Assembly: GCF_001816145.1 (NCBI RefSeq)
Contig: NZ_MDZB01000104.1
Span: 1 to 37,823 of the forward strand
Direction: 5' to 3'
DNA length: 37,823 nucleotides
Origin: Hymenobacter lapidarius
GTDB taxonomy: Bacteria; Bacteroidota; Bacteroidia; Cytophagales; Hymenobacteraceae
Position numbers and translations under genes: made by a program. Within the stretch, counting starts at the first letter, position 1. Every line of letters starts with the position of its first letter. The notes below the pieces were generated by a model. It made no database searches. It was not told the DNA's origin and worked only from the letters and a program-made list of their open reading frames with translations. This document shows, piece after piece, positions 19,561 through 27,650 of this stretch.

Positions 19561-19714
19561 GAAGCTGTTTAGAAAGTCAAAAGAACGTCATGCTGAGCTT
19601 GTCGAAGCATCTCTACCGCTTCGTAGCATTAGTAATCCAACGAAGCGGTAGAGATGCTTCGGCTCCGCTCAGCATGACGTTCTCATTACATTCAACGACT
19701 TTCTAAACAGCTTC
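19561..19714. repeat. Long palindromic repeat, CTACCGC subtype with outer arms
   Basis: The largest member of the family. The outer arms GAAGCTGTTTAGAAAGTC (19561-19578) and its exact complement (19697-19714) enclose the usual core AACGTCATGCTGAGC to GCTCAGCATGACGTT. It fills much of the 339-bp gap between 19434 and 19774. Confidence 0.9.
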
Positions 19715-19773
19715 AACGCTTACAGCCGGTGGTTTCAGCCACTACGGCACCCTTGCAATTATTATAATTTACA

Positions 19774-20178
19774 ATGGCCGACGAAACTTCCGCACCTCTC
19801 GCTTCCATTCTAGCCGCTGCCGAACAGGTGCGGGTACAGCTAAAGCTTAAGGCCTTCGATGCCGAAGCCGTGGCTCATTTAGCCAACTTTATTGAGGCCC
19901 AGCGAGGCAAGCTGCCCGCCGCCGAGCGCGAAGGCGTGGTGATGGCCATGGGGTGCTTTCTGGGGCAGTGCCTGGTGCAGGTGTACCGGGGCGAATGGGG
20001 CACCGGCCGCGACGGTACCACGGGCGTGGGGCTGGCCGGAAACTATTTTTTTAACCCCTTCCATTTAGTCAATGCGCAACTGAATGAGGGAGAAAGCGCG
20101 TCAGTAGCGGCCTTTTTTGCTTCGGTGCCCACTCGCTTAAAGACGCCACCCGCCGCGCGTAAGGCTTGGATTTCGTAA
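19774..20178 (+). CDS. Conserved-looking protein of unknown function
   Basis: A 134-residue soluble protein, not recognised. Residues 1-60 are helical and Ala/Glu-rich. The middle (GCFLGQCLVQVYRGEW) and the following GVGLAGNYFFNPFHLVNAQL look like a conserved core. This pattern resembles small proteins that carry a Gly-x-x-x-Gly-x-x-Trp helix and a Pro-Phe-x-x-Val segment in other bacteria, but I cannot name the family. There is no signal or membrane segment. It ends 31 bases before cytidylate kinase on the same strand and may be co-transcribed. Confidence 0.7.
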   Translation: MADETSAPLASILAAAEQVRVQLKLKAFDAEAVAHLANFIEAQRGKLPAAEREGVVMAMGCFLGQCLVQVYRGEWGTGRDGTTGVGLAGNYFFNPFHLVNAQLNEGESASVAAFFASVPTRLKTPPAARKAWIS

Positions 20179-20209
20179 TCTTGCGGGGCCAATGGCCGCC
20201 CGCGTCGTT

Positions 20210-20899
20210 ATGAAACAACTCGTTATCGCCATTGATGGTTACTCCTCGTGCGGAAAAAGCACGACTGCTAAGGCCGTAGCCGCGGCCCTGCATTACGCTT
20301 ACGTGGACACCGGCGCCATGTACCGCGCCGTGACGCTGTACTTGCTGGAGCACCACATTTCCTTTGAGGATTTGGCCGGCGTGGAGCAGGCCCTGCACAC
20401 CCTGCAAATCAGCTTCCGCCGCAACCGCCGCACGGGCCGCAACGAGGTGTTCCTCGACGGCGCAAACCGCGAAGACGACATCCGCCAGATGGTGATTTCC
20501 AACTCGGTGAGCGAAGTATCGGTCATTCCCATGGTGCGGCACGCCATGGTGGCCCAGCAGCAGCGCATGGGCCGCAAGCGCGGCGTGGTGATGGACGGCC
20601 GCGACATTGGCACCACCGTGTTTCCGGACGCCGAAGTGAAGGTGTTTATGACCGCCGATGTGGTGGTGCGCGCCGAGCGCCGGCAAGTAGAGCTGGCCCA
20701 GAACGGCGAGCAGGTCGCCCTCGACGACATTATTGAAAACCTCCGCAAGCGCGACCACCTCGACTCGACCCGCACCGAAAGCCCCCTGCGCCGCGCCGCC
20801 GACGCCGTGCTGCTCGACACCACGCACCTTGTGATTGAAGAGCAGGTGGATTTTGTGCTGGAACGGGTATCGGCCGCGCTGTTTACGCCGCAGGCGTAG
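20210..20899 (+). CDS. cmk: Cytidylate kinase
   Basis: A 229-residue kinase that phosphorylates CMP and dCMP. The P-loop GYSSCGKST is at 10-18. VDTGAMYRAVT is the nucleotide-monophosphate contact, VVMDGRDIGTTVFP and VFMTADVVVRAERR are conserved, and RDHLDSTRTESPL matches the family. The size is normal for bacterial Cmk. The start is ATG 20210; an in-frame ATG at 20192 would add six residues and is less likely, because the P-loop strand starts at MKQLVIAIDG. It lies downstream of 19774-20178. Confidence 0.96.
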   Translation: MKQLVIAIDGYSSCGKSTTAKAVAAALHYAYVDTGAMYRAVTLYLLEHHISFEDLAGVEQALHTLQISFRRNRRTGRNEVFLDGANREDDIRQMVISNSVSEVSVIPMVRHAMVAQQQRMGRKRGVVMDGRDIGTTVFPDAEVKVFMTADVVVRAERRQVELAQNGEQVALDDIIENLRKRDHLDSTRTESPLRRAADAVLLDTTHLVIEEQVDFVLERVSAALFTPQA

Positions 20900-20902
20900 C
20901 GG

Positions 20903-21100
20903 CTAGGAATTCAGGAACCGTTTTGCGTCTGGGCGCGTCAGCAGCTTTACAGCCAGCAGCACGAAACCCGCGACAGTGAGGGCTATTGAGCTTAGAAGCA
21001 GGACATCGGCACCGGCCCAATGTTCGATTTTGAACAAAGCACCAACAAGGGCAGTCAATATGCCCAGGAGCAGGAAGATAACGGCGTGTTTGATTTTCAT
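20903..21100 (-). CDS. Small GldL-like two-helix membrane protein
   Basis: A 65-residue protein with two membrane helices (about 6-24 and 34-54). Between them is GALFKIEHWAGAD, closely matching the GxxFKIxHWxGA motif at the start of GldL, the type IX secretion motor protein. It lacks the cytoplasmic GldL tail, so it is probably a short paralogue rather than the motor. Function is unknown. It converges with cmk. Its upstream region is cut by the insertion sequence whose left end lies 41 bp before the start codon, so it may have lost its native promoter. Confidence 0.68.
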   Translation of the reverse strand: MKIKHAVIFLLLGILTALVGALFKIEHWAGADVLLLSSIALTVAGFVLLAVKLLTRPDAKRFLNS

Positions 21101-21136
21101 AAGGGGCAGAATCAGGGGTCAAGATGCGGTTTTTTG

Positions 21137-21141
21137 CTAAT
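21137..21141. repeat. Left target-site duplication of the IS
   Basis: CTAAT, repeated at 22597-22601. Confidence 0.75.
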
Positions 21142-21205
21142 CTTGACTTTAGCCTTTTGGAGGTTGGGTAGGGACAAAAAAGAAACCCGCCGGGTGGGGC
21201 AGGCT

Positions 21206-21213
21206 TAGCTTTG
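21206..21213 (+). promoter_or_regulatory. Transposase -7 promoter element
   Basis: TAGCTTTG lies 20 bases before the transposase ATG and inside the IS, so the element carries a host-type promoter. Confidence 0.55.
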
Positions 21214-21233
21214 GGTAACGACACCGTGCTGCT

Positions 21234-22583
21234 ATGCCCACCTTCCCCCGCGAGTTTCAAGCCGTAATAATACCCTATTCCGGCCACTTTTGCTGCCGCG
21301 TCTTCGCTCACGTGCAGCTCTTGCTGCTCGGGGCCATCCTAGCCCCGGGTAAACGCACCATCACGTCGGTGCTGCGCATCGTGGGCCTGGGCCAGCAGCC
21401 GGCCTGGCACAAGTACCACCGGGTACTGAGCCGGGCCAAGTGGAGCGCCCGCGCCGCCAGCCGCCAGCTGCTGGGCCAGCTCGTGGACACGTTTTTGCCC
21501 GCCGGCCCGCTCGTTTTCGGGCTGGACGAAACGCTGGAGCGCCGCTGGGGGCCGCGCATCGCCGCCCGCGGCATCTACCGCGATGCCGTGCGCAGCAGCG
21601 ATTCCCACCTGGTCAAGTGCAGCGGCCTGCGCTGGCTCAGCGTTTGTCTGCTTACGCCTCTGCCCTGGGCCGCGCGGGTCTGGGCCTTGCCCGTGCTCAC
21701 GTTACTGGCCCCCTCCGCCGGCTGGGCGAAGGCGCAGGGCCGCCGCCATAAAAAAAGTCACGGACTGGGCCCGGCAAGCGGTCTGCCAACTGGCCCGCTG
21801 GTTGCCCGGCCGCCAGCTCATTTGCTTGGGCGACAGCGGCTACGCGTGCTCACGCTGCTGGCCGCGACGCGCGCCCACGCCAGCTGGCTCACGCGCCTGC
21901 GCCTGGACGCGGCCCTGTATGCACCGGTCCCGGAGCGGGTGGCGGGCCAGCGGGGGCGCACCCGGGTCAAGGGCGCACGCCTGCCCGGCCTGGCCCAGGT
22001 GGCGGCCGCGGCCAGCACCGGCTGGCAGACGCTCACGCTGCCCGTCGATGCCCGGGGGCAGACCCGAACGGTGGCGCTGGCCACGGGCACGGCCCTGTGG
22101 TACTCGGCTGGCACGGTCGTGCCCATTCGCTGGGTGCTGGTGCGCCCGGCCGGTGAGCCGCTGGCAACGCTGCAGGCGTTGTTGAGCACGGACCTGGCCC
22201 TGGAAGCGGCCACCATCGTGACCACCTACGCCCAGCGCTGGGCCCTGGAAGTGACCTTCGCCCAGGTGCGCGCCCACCTGGGCGTGGAAACCCAACGCCA
22301 GTGGAGCGAGCGGGCCATCGCCCGCACCACGCCCGTGCTGCTGGGCCTGTTTTCGCTCGTCACGTTGCTGGCCAACCGCCTGCACGCCCGGGGCTTGTTA
22401 CGGGCTCAGGCCTGCGCCTGGTATCAGAAGCAGGCGCCGAGCTTTAGTGACGCACTGGCGGCCGTACGCCGCTATTTGTGGGCCGAAACGATTTTTGACA
22501 ACTCGCCCAAGGACACCGTCCTGCTCAAAATTCCACGCCACCAGCTCCACATCTGGCAAGAGGCCCTGGCATGGGCTGCGTAG
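21234..22583 (+). CDS. IS701-like DDE transposase, probably inactive (two compensating frameshifts)
   Basis: A 449-residue open frame of the DDE_5/IS701 transposase type. The first catalytic Asp lies in VFGLDETLERRWGP (about residue 98). The third, Glu, lies in YAQRWALEVTFAQVRAHLGVE. The middle Asp should be in CLGDSGYA, but that sequence (21823-21846) lies in frame +1. An extra A in the A7 run at 21750-21756 shifts the frame, and a missing base near 21843-21846 restores it, so about 31 residues are scrambled (from SHGLGPASG to LLGRQRL). As read, the protein lacks the second catalytic residue. Either the copy is dead, the sequence has errors, or slippage on the A7 run matters. The start ATG 21234 follows a good promoter. 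Confidence 0.85.
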   Translation: MPTFPREFQAVIIPYSGHFCCRVFAHVQLLLLGAILAPGKRTITSVLRIVGLGQQPAWHKYHRVLSRAKWSARAASRQLLGQLVDTFLPAGPLVFGLDETLERRWGPRIAARGIYRDAVRSSDSHLVKCSGLRWLSVCLLTPLPWAARVWALPVLTLLAPSAGWAKAQGRRHKKSHGLGPASGLPTGPLVARPPAHLLGRQRLRVLTLLAATRAHASWLTRLRLDAALYAPVPERVAGQRGRTRVKGARLPGLAQVAAAASTGWQTLTLPVDARGQTRTVALATGTALWYSAGTVVPIRWVLVRPAGEPLATLQALLSTDLALEAATIVTTYAQRWALEVTFAQVRAHLGVETQRQWSERAIARTTPVLLGLFSLVTLLANRLHARGLLRAQACAWYQKQAPSFSDALAAVRRYLWAETIFDNSPKDTVLLKIPRHQLHIWQEALAWAA

Positions 22584-22596
22584 GGCTAAAGTCAAG

Positions 22597-22601
22597 CTAA
22601 T
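22597..22601. repeat. Right target-site duplication of the IS
   Basis: CTAAT, a copy of 21137-21141. Confidence 0.75.
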
Positions 22602-22633
22602 TATAATGCAATTTTCCGGGCTGGTGCGGATTC

Positions 22634-22780
22634 CGGGCTGGCGCGCGTTTGCGACGCGTGACCTCCTGGCGTCGAGCCTGGGGCTCGGGTGAAGCGGTTT
22701 GGCCGGCCTACCTGCGAGTCGTTCGCCAGCGAGCCGCAGGCTCGGCACCAATCGGCAGCGCGTCGCAGACGCGCGCCAGC
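22634..22780. repeat. Second palindromic family, copy 2
   Basis: GGCTGGCGCGCGTTTGCGAC on the left and GTCGCAGACGCGCGCCAGC on the right are near-exact complements. They enclose a GC-rich interior with GTCGAGCCTGGGGCTCG. It lies between the IS and ispH. Confidence 0.7.
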
Positions 22781-22840
22781 TGCAGGGCCGGAACCCCAAA
22801 GTTGGGCCAACATTTGCGGAGGGCGCCACGGCCCAGGCCG

Positions 22841-22848
22841 TACCTTTG
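22841..22848 (+). promoter_or_regulatory. ispH -7 promoter element
   Basis: TACCTTTG lies 43 bases before ATG 22892. Confidence 0.6.
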
Positions 22849-22891
22849 CCCCGGCGAACCCCAGGGGCCCGCGCGGTGTTAGACTCTCAGC

Positions 22892-23773
22892 ATGAACGTC
22901 ACGATAGATAAGAATTCCGGCTACTGCTTCGGCGTAGAATTCGCCATTCAGATGGCCGAAGACGAGCTGGCGCAGGGCCAGCAGCTGTATTGCCTGGGCG
23001 ACATCGTACACAACCGCATGGAGGTGGAGCGCTTGCACCAGCGGGGCCTGCGCATCATCGACCGCGAACAGCTGGCCGAGCTGCACGACACCAAAGTCCT
23101 CATTCGGGCCCATGGCGAACCGCCCGAAACCTACCAGCTGGCCCTGAAAAACAACCTGGAACTGATTGACGCCAGCTGCCCGGTGGTGCTCAAGCTGCAG
23201 AACCGCGTGAAGCACGCCTTCGACCTGAGCCAGCGCCAGGACGGCCAGATTGTTATTTATGGCCAGCCCGGCCACGCCGAAGTAGCCGGCCTCGCGGGCC
23301 AGACCGGTAACCGCGCCATCATTGTGATGAACGAAGCCGACCTCGACCAGATTGACTTTGCCTGCCCCGTTACCTTGTTCAGCCAAACCACCAAAAGCAC
23401 GGCCGGCTTCTACAAGATGAAGGCCCTGATGGAAGCCCGCATCACGGCCGCCGGCGGCCAGCTCGACAGCTTTGATGCCAACGACAGCATTTGCCGGCAG
23501 GTGAGCAACCGCGAGCCCGCGCTGGCCAAATTTGCCACCGAGTACGATGTGGTGCTTTTTGTGAGCGGCCGCAAAAGCTCCAACGGCAAAGCCCTGTTTT
23601 CAGTGGTGAATGCCATCAACCCGCGCAGCTACTTCATCGAGAACGAGACCGAGGTGGAAGCAGAGTGGCTGGTGGGGGCGCACACGGTGGGGATTTGCGG
23701 TGCCACCAGCACGCCGCTCTGGCTGATGCAGCAGGTGGCCCAGCGCATTGAAGGCGTGGGTGCGCTGGCGTAG
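22892..23773 (+). CDS. ispH: 4-hydroxy-3-methylbut-2-enyl diphosphate reductase
   Basis: A 293-residue iron-sulfur enzyme, the last step of the MEP isoprenoid pathway, giving IPP and DMAPP. The three cluster cysteines are visible: Cys12 (SGYCFGV), Cys96 (DASCPVV) and Cys201 (SICRQVSNRE). The substrate-site histidines are His40 (DIVHNR) and His74 (RAHGEPP), with SGRKSSNGKAL and GICGATSTP at the C-terminal site. The length is at the short end of the family. It is a single-gene unit with its own promoter and a terminator at 23863-23905. Confidence 0.96.
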   Translation: MNVTIDKNSGYCFGVEFAIQMAEDELAQGQQLYCLGDIVHNRMEVERLHQRGLRIIDREQLAELHDTKVLIRAHGEPPETYQLALKNNLELIDASCPVVLKLQNRVKHAFDLSQRQDGQIVIYGQPGHAEVAGLAGQTGNRAIIVMNEADLDQIDFACPVTLFSQTTKSTAGFYKMKALMEARITAAGGQLDSFDANDSICRQVSNREPALAKFATEYDVVLFVSGRKSSNGKALFSVVNAINPRSYFIENETEVEAEWLVGAHTVGICGATSTPLWLMQQVAQRIEGVGALA

Positions 23774-23862
23774 GCGGTGCGAGTATGGCCGGCTGGCAGC
23801 GGCTGGCTAACAGACTTGGGGAGTGTTTTTTCGGCTCCTGCGGACTTGTGGACTTCTTGTGC

Positions 23863-23905
23863 AGAAAATAGCAGCGGACATGGGTTCGCTGCTATTTTCT
23901 TTTTC
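23863..23905 (+). terminator. Intrinsic terminator after ispH
   Basis: AGAAAATAGCAGCG (23863-23876) pairs perfectly with CGCTGCTATTTTCT (23887-23900), followed by TTTTT. Confidence 0.85.
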
Positions 23906-23995
23906 CGGAGGGCTTAAACTCAGACGGCAGGATGCTGTCCCATCGACCCCACCGCTGTTTTCAGTACGCTGCCCCGCGCACTTTTTATAATTACA

Positions 23996-24002
23996 TAGTT
24001 TG
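23996..24002 (+). promoter_or_regulatory. Possible promoter of the surface-protein gene
   Basis: TAGTTTG, a one-base-shorter form of TAnnTTTG. The same heptamer precedes genes at 29459 and 35843. Confidence 0.35.
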
Positions 24003-24152
24003 TGGCTGATGAGTTGCTGCCAAGTCGCATGGCTGTGCGGCTTTGGGTTTGGGCAGCGGTAGATTTGCCGGGCATCATCTTCTTATCATTTTCCCGCCCT
24101 TTCTTTCCGCTTTACTTCTCTCCATTCATCCATTCATCTCACCCAAACGGTC

Positions 24153-27100
24153 ATGCGAACACCCATACCTGCCCTTCCAAATACCAGAGCCGCCCGCCAG
24201 CTTTCCCGCTTCGCGACCCCGCCAGCCCGGCTGCTGGCTTTACTGCTGTTGCTGTTGCCCGCCTTTGCGTGGGCGCAGGTGCAGACTCCCACCACGATTA
24301 CGCCCATTAGCCTGGGCAATACGGCCTACACGCAGGATTTCAATACCCTGGCCTCGACGGGCACCAGCTCGGCGGTGCCGGCCGGCTTCGGGTTTGTGGA
24401 AACCAACGCCGGCACGGGCACCGGTGCCAACGACACGTACACGGCCGTAACCGTTACGGCCACCAGCGCCCCCAGCGCCGGCGATACCTACAGCTTCGGC
24501 TTCGGCACATCGGCCACCACCGACCGGGCGTTCGGCAGCATTCGCAGCGGCTCGTTGGTGCCGCAGTTCGGCTTTGCCTTCACCAATAACACGGGAGCGG
24601 CAGTAAACAGCGTCACGGTGAGCTATACCGGCGAAGTGTACCGCTTGGCCAGCACGACCACTGCGCGGGCCGACCGGCTGGATTTTCAGTACAGCACCAC
24701 CGCTACGTCGCTCTCGGCGGGCACCTACACGGACGCGGACGCGCTGGACTACACCGGGCCGGTAAACTCCAATACCACGAGCACGGGCTACGACGGCAAC
24801 GACCCCGCCAACCGCACCACGGTTACTGGCATCATCACCGGTTTGTCGATTACGCCCGGCGCTACCTTCTACATTCGGTTCTCTGATTTTGACGCGGCGG
24901 GCTCCGACGATGGCCTGGCCATCGACGATTTCTCTATCACGGCCGGCGCGAGCAACGCTTGCAACGCTGCTTTCTCCTACAGCGGCTCGCCCTTTTGCCA
25001 GAACGGCACCAACCCCACGCCGACGGTGACGGGCACGACGGGCGGCGTGTTCTCCTCGACCACGGGCCTGGCCATCACCGCCTCCACGGGCACCATCAAC
25101 TTAGTGGCCTCCACGCCCGGTACCTACACCGTGACCTACACGGTTTCCTCTACCTGTAGCAGTACGCAGAGCGTGACCATCACGGCGCTGCCGAAGGCGG
25201 ACTTCAGCTACGCCAGTACGGCCAACACCTGCACCTCGAACACGGGCACGGTTTCGCCCACGCTGGCGACGGGGGCCACGGCGGGCACGTTCACCTCGAC
25301 CACGGGCCTGACGCTCGATGCCACGACGGGGGCTGTCACGCCCTCGACCTCGACGCCGGGCACCTACACCGTGACCAACACAGTGCCGGCCGGCGGCGGC
25401 TGCCCGGCTGTGTCGGCCACGGCCCCCTTCACCATCAACGCCCTGCCGGCGGCCACGCTCACGGCCGGCGGGCCCACCACCTTCTGCCAGGGCGGCTCGG
25501 TGGTGCTGACCGCCGCGCCGACGGCGGGGGCCACCTACCAGTTCTTCAACGGGACGACGAGCCAGGGCCCGGCCTCGGCCACGAACACGCTCACGGCCAC
25601 GGCCGGCGGCTCGTACACCGTGGCGGTGACCAGCGCCGCCGGCTGCGCGGCCACCTCGGCCCCCGTGGCCGTCACGGTCAACCCGCAGAGCACGGCCACG
25701 TTCGCCTACAGCGGCTCGCCCTTTTGCCAGAACGGCACCAACCCCACGCCGACGGTGACGGGCACGGCGGGCGGCACGTTCTCCTCGACCACCGGCCTGA
25801 CCATCACCGCCTCCACGGGCACCATCGACCTGGCGGCTTCCACGCCCGGCACCTATAGCGTGACTTACAGCGTGGGCGGCAGCTGCCCCTCGTCGGCCTC
25901 GCAGAGCGTGACCATTACGGCGCTGCCGAAGGCGGGCTTCAGCTATGCCAGCGCTTCGTATTGCACCTCGAATGCCACGGCCGTTTCGCCCACGCTGGCG
26001 ACGGGGGCCACGGCGGGCACGTTCACCTCGACTGCGGGCCTGACGCTCGATGCCACGACGGGGGCCATCACGGCGAGCACCAGCACGCAGGGCACGTACA
26101 CCGTAACCAACACGGTGCCCGCCGCCAACGGCTGCGCTGCGGTATCCTCGACGGCCACGGTGGCCATCACGGCTGCGCCGATTGCTACGTTCAGCTACGG
26201 CACGACTTCGACTTACTGCGTAAGCGGCACCACGGCTCCGGCGGTCGTGCTGGGCACGGGGGCCACGGCTGGCACGTTCAGCTCGACTACGGGCCTGACG
26301 ATTAACGCCACGACCGGCGCCATCACGCTGTCGTCGTCTACTCCAGGTACTTATACTGTGACCAACACGATTGCCGCAGCCAACGGCTGCGCTCCGGTTA
26401 CGGCGACGACGAGCGTGACCATCACGGCCGCGCTGGTGGCCGCCTTCTCCTACGGCCCCACCTCGACCTACTGCGTGAGCGGCCCGACGAACCCGGCCGT
26501 TGTGTTGGGCACGGGGTCCACGGCGGGCGCGTTCTCGTCCACCACGGGCCTTGGCCTGAACGCCACGACGGGCGACATTACCCTGTCGAGCAGTACGCCG
26601 GGCACCTACACCGTCACCAATACGGTGGCCGCCGCCAACGGCTGCGCCGCTACCACGGCCACGACCAGCGTAACCATCACGGCCGCGCCGGTGGCCACGT
26701 TCAGCTACCCCACCGCGGGGGCCTGCGCGGGCTCAACGGCCCTGGTGTCGCCCACGCTCGCCGCTAGCGCTACGGCGGGCACGTTCAGCTCGACCACGGG
26801 CCTGACGCTTAACGCCACGACCGGGGAGGTGAACCCGGCTACGTCGACCGCGGGCACCTACACCGTGACCAACACGGTAGCGGCGGCCAACGGCTGCGCG
26901 GCGGCCACGGCCACGGCCACCTTCACGGTGAATCCGCGTCCGGCCACTCCGACCTTGTCGGCGGCTTACAACGGCACGACGACCACGCTCACCTCGAGCG
27001 CGGCCACGGGCAACCAGTTCTCCCTCAACGGCACGGCCATCGCCGGTGCCACGGGCCAGACCTACGTCGTCAACGGTGCGCCCGCCCAGCTCGGCTCCTA

Positions 27101-27437
27101 CACCGTGACCACCACCAACGCCAACGGCTGCACCTCGCTGCCCTCGGCCTCGCTCGTGGTTACCTCCATTGCGAAGCCCTTGGCCGGCAGCACGTTGAGC
27201 GTGTATCCTAACCCGACGCCCAATGGGCTGCTCACCGTGGAGCTTGCCGGCTACCACAAAGCCGTGGAGCTGACCGTGCTCAATGCCCTGGGCCAGACGG
27301 TGTTTTCGAACACGGTACCAGCCGCGTCGGGCACAACGAAGCAGGTGGTCGACCTGACGCAGCTGCCTGCGGGCATTTACGTCCTGCGCGCCAAAACCGA
27401 AGGCGGCCTCGATTCGCGCCGCGTCGTGAAGCAATAG
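24153..27437 (+). CDS. Large repeat-rich surface protein with type IX secretion sorting domain
   Basis: A 1094-residue exported protein. Residues 1-42 are a long signal peptide (LLALLLLLLPAFAWAQ). Residues 45-265 are a lectin- or jelly-roll-like N-terminal domain (TQDFNTLASTG, IDDFSITAG). Residues 269-930 hold seven units of 79-85 residues starting FSY, each with a Cys pair and GTFSSTTGL and PGTYTVTNTV motifs, plus one Ig-like unit (433-512). A second Ig-like unit spans 930-1005. The C-terminus from LSVYPNPTPNG to RRVVKQ (about 1015-1094) is a T9SS type A sorting domain, so the protein is exported through the outer membrane and anchored or released. It is probably an adhesin or matrix protein; the ligand is unknown. 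Repeat DNA is locally identical over 50-62 bases, an odd feature that suggests recent duplication. Confidence 0.9.
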   Translation: MRTPIPALPNTRAARQLSRFATPPARLLALLLLLLPAFAWAQVQTPTTITPISLGNTAYTQDFNTLASTGTSSAVPAGFGFVETNAGTGTGANDTYTAVTVTATSAPSAGDTYSFGFGTSATTDRAFGSIRSGSLVPQFGFAFTNNTGAAVNSVTVSYTGEVYRLASTTTARADRLDFQYSTTATSLSAGTYTDADALDYTGPVNSNTTSTGYDGNDPANRTTVTGIITGLSITPGATFYIRFSDFDAAGSDDGLAIDDFSITAGASNACNAAFSYSGSPFCQNGTNPTPTVTGTTGGVFSSTTGLAITASTGTINLVASTPGTYTVTYTVSSTCSSTQSVTITALPKADFSYASTANTCTSNTGTVSPTLATGATAGTFTSTTGLTLDATTGAVTPSTSTPGTYTVTNTVPAGGGCPAVSATAPFTINALPAATLTAGGPTTFCQGGSVVLTAAPTAGATYQFFNGTTSQGPASATNTLTATAGGSYTVAVTSAAGCAATSAPVAVTVNPQSTATFAYSGSPFCQNGTNPTPTVTGTAGGTFSSTTGLTITASTGTIDLAASTPGTYSVTYSVGGSCPSSASQSVTITALPKAGFSYASASYCTSNATAVSPTLATGATAGTFTSTAGLTLDATTGAITASTSTQGTYTVTNTVPAANGCAAVSSTATVAITAAPIATFSYGTTSTYCVSGTTAPAVVLGTGATAGTFSSTTGLTINATTGAITLSSSTPGTYTVTNTIAAANGCAPVTATTSVTITAALVAAFSYGPTSTYCVSGPTNPAVVLGTGSTAGAFSSTTGLGLNATTGDITLSSSTPGTYTVTNTVAAANGCAATTATTSVTITAAPVATFSYPTAGACAGSTALVSPTLAASATAGTFSSTTGLTLNATTGEVNPATSTAGTYTVTNTVAAANGCAAATATATFTVNPRPATPTLSAAYNGTTTTLTSSAATGNQFSLNGTAIAGATGQTYVVNGAPAQLGSYTVTTTNANGCTSLPSASLVVTSIAKPLAGSTLSVYPNPTPNGLLTVELAGYHKAVELTVLNALGQTVFSNTVPAASGTTKQVVDLTQLPAGIYVLRAKTEGGLDSRRVVKQ
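24976..25037 (+). repeat. 62-bp identical direct repeat, copy 1
   Basis: Identical to 25705-25766. The offset is 729 bp, exactly 243 codons, so recombination would stay in frame. Confidence 0.85.
25251..25300 (+). repeat. 50-bp identical direct repeat, copy 1
   Basis: Identical to 25983-26032. The offset is 732 bp (244 codons), part of the same segmental duplication. Confidence 0.85.
25705..25766 (+). repeat. 62-bp identical direct repeat, copy 2
   Basis: Copy of 24976-25037, starting the fourth repeat unit of the surface protein. Confidence 0.85.
25983..26032 (+). repeat. 50-bp identical direct repeat, copy 2
   Basis: Copy of 25251-25300, in the fifth unit of the surface protein. Confidence 0.85.
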
Positions 27438-27491
27438 CCGCCTTGCTGCCAGGTTTGTCCTACAGTGATATAGGCAGACAGGGAAGCGCAC

Positions 27492-27530
27492 AAAAAATGC
27501 TCCGGTCAGTTGGTCGGAGCATTTTTTATG
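27492..27530 (+). terminator. Intrinsic terminator after the surface-protein gene
   Basis: AAAAAATGCTCCG pairs with CGGAGCATTTTTT around a 10-base loop. It can work on both strands, so it may also end the macrodomain gene transcript from the right. Confidence 0.85.
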
Positions 27531-27650
27531 GAAAATAGCTGAGCTTTTCTGCGTGCGCAGACCCAGTCAAATAGCAGATATCCAGGCTATAATGAGGAAG
27601 GTTTTCTGGAATCTTCCTGCTGCTTGCGTAGGCCAGCTTGCTTCGAGATA

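Larger units (their letters stand above)
21142..22596 (+). mobile_element. IS701-like insertion sequence, about 1455 bp
   Basis: The left end CTTGACTTTAGCC (21142-21154) and the right end GGCTAAAGTCAAG (22584-22596) are perfect 13-bp inverted repeats. Both are flanked by CTAAT (21137-21141 and 22597-22601); the first four bases, CTAA, fit the YTAR target described for IS701. One transposase gene fills the element. Intact ends and target duplication point to a fairly recent insertion. The right inverted repeat begins one base after the transposase stop. Confidence 0.85.
23774..24152. other. Intergenic region between ispH and the surface-protein gene
   Basis: It holds the ispH terminator, a probable promoter at 23996-24002 and a long leader of about 150 nt before 24153. 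The leader is pyrimidine-rich, without an obvious structure. Confidence 0.5.

Noticed and set aside
21101..21233. Coding sequence between the GldL-like gene and the transposase
   Set aside because: The short open frames there run across the IS end and have no coding character.
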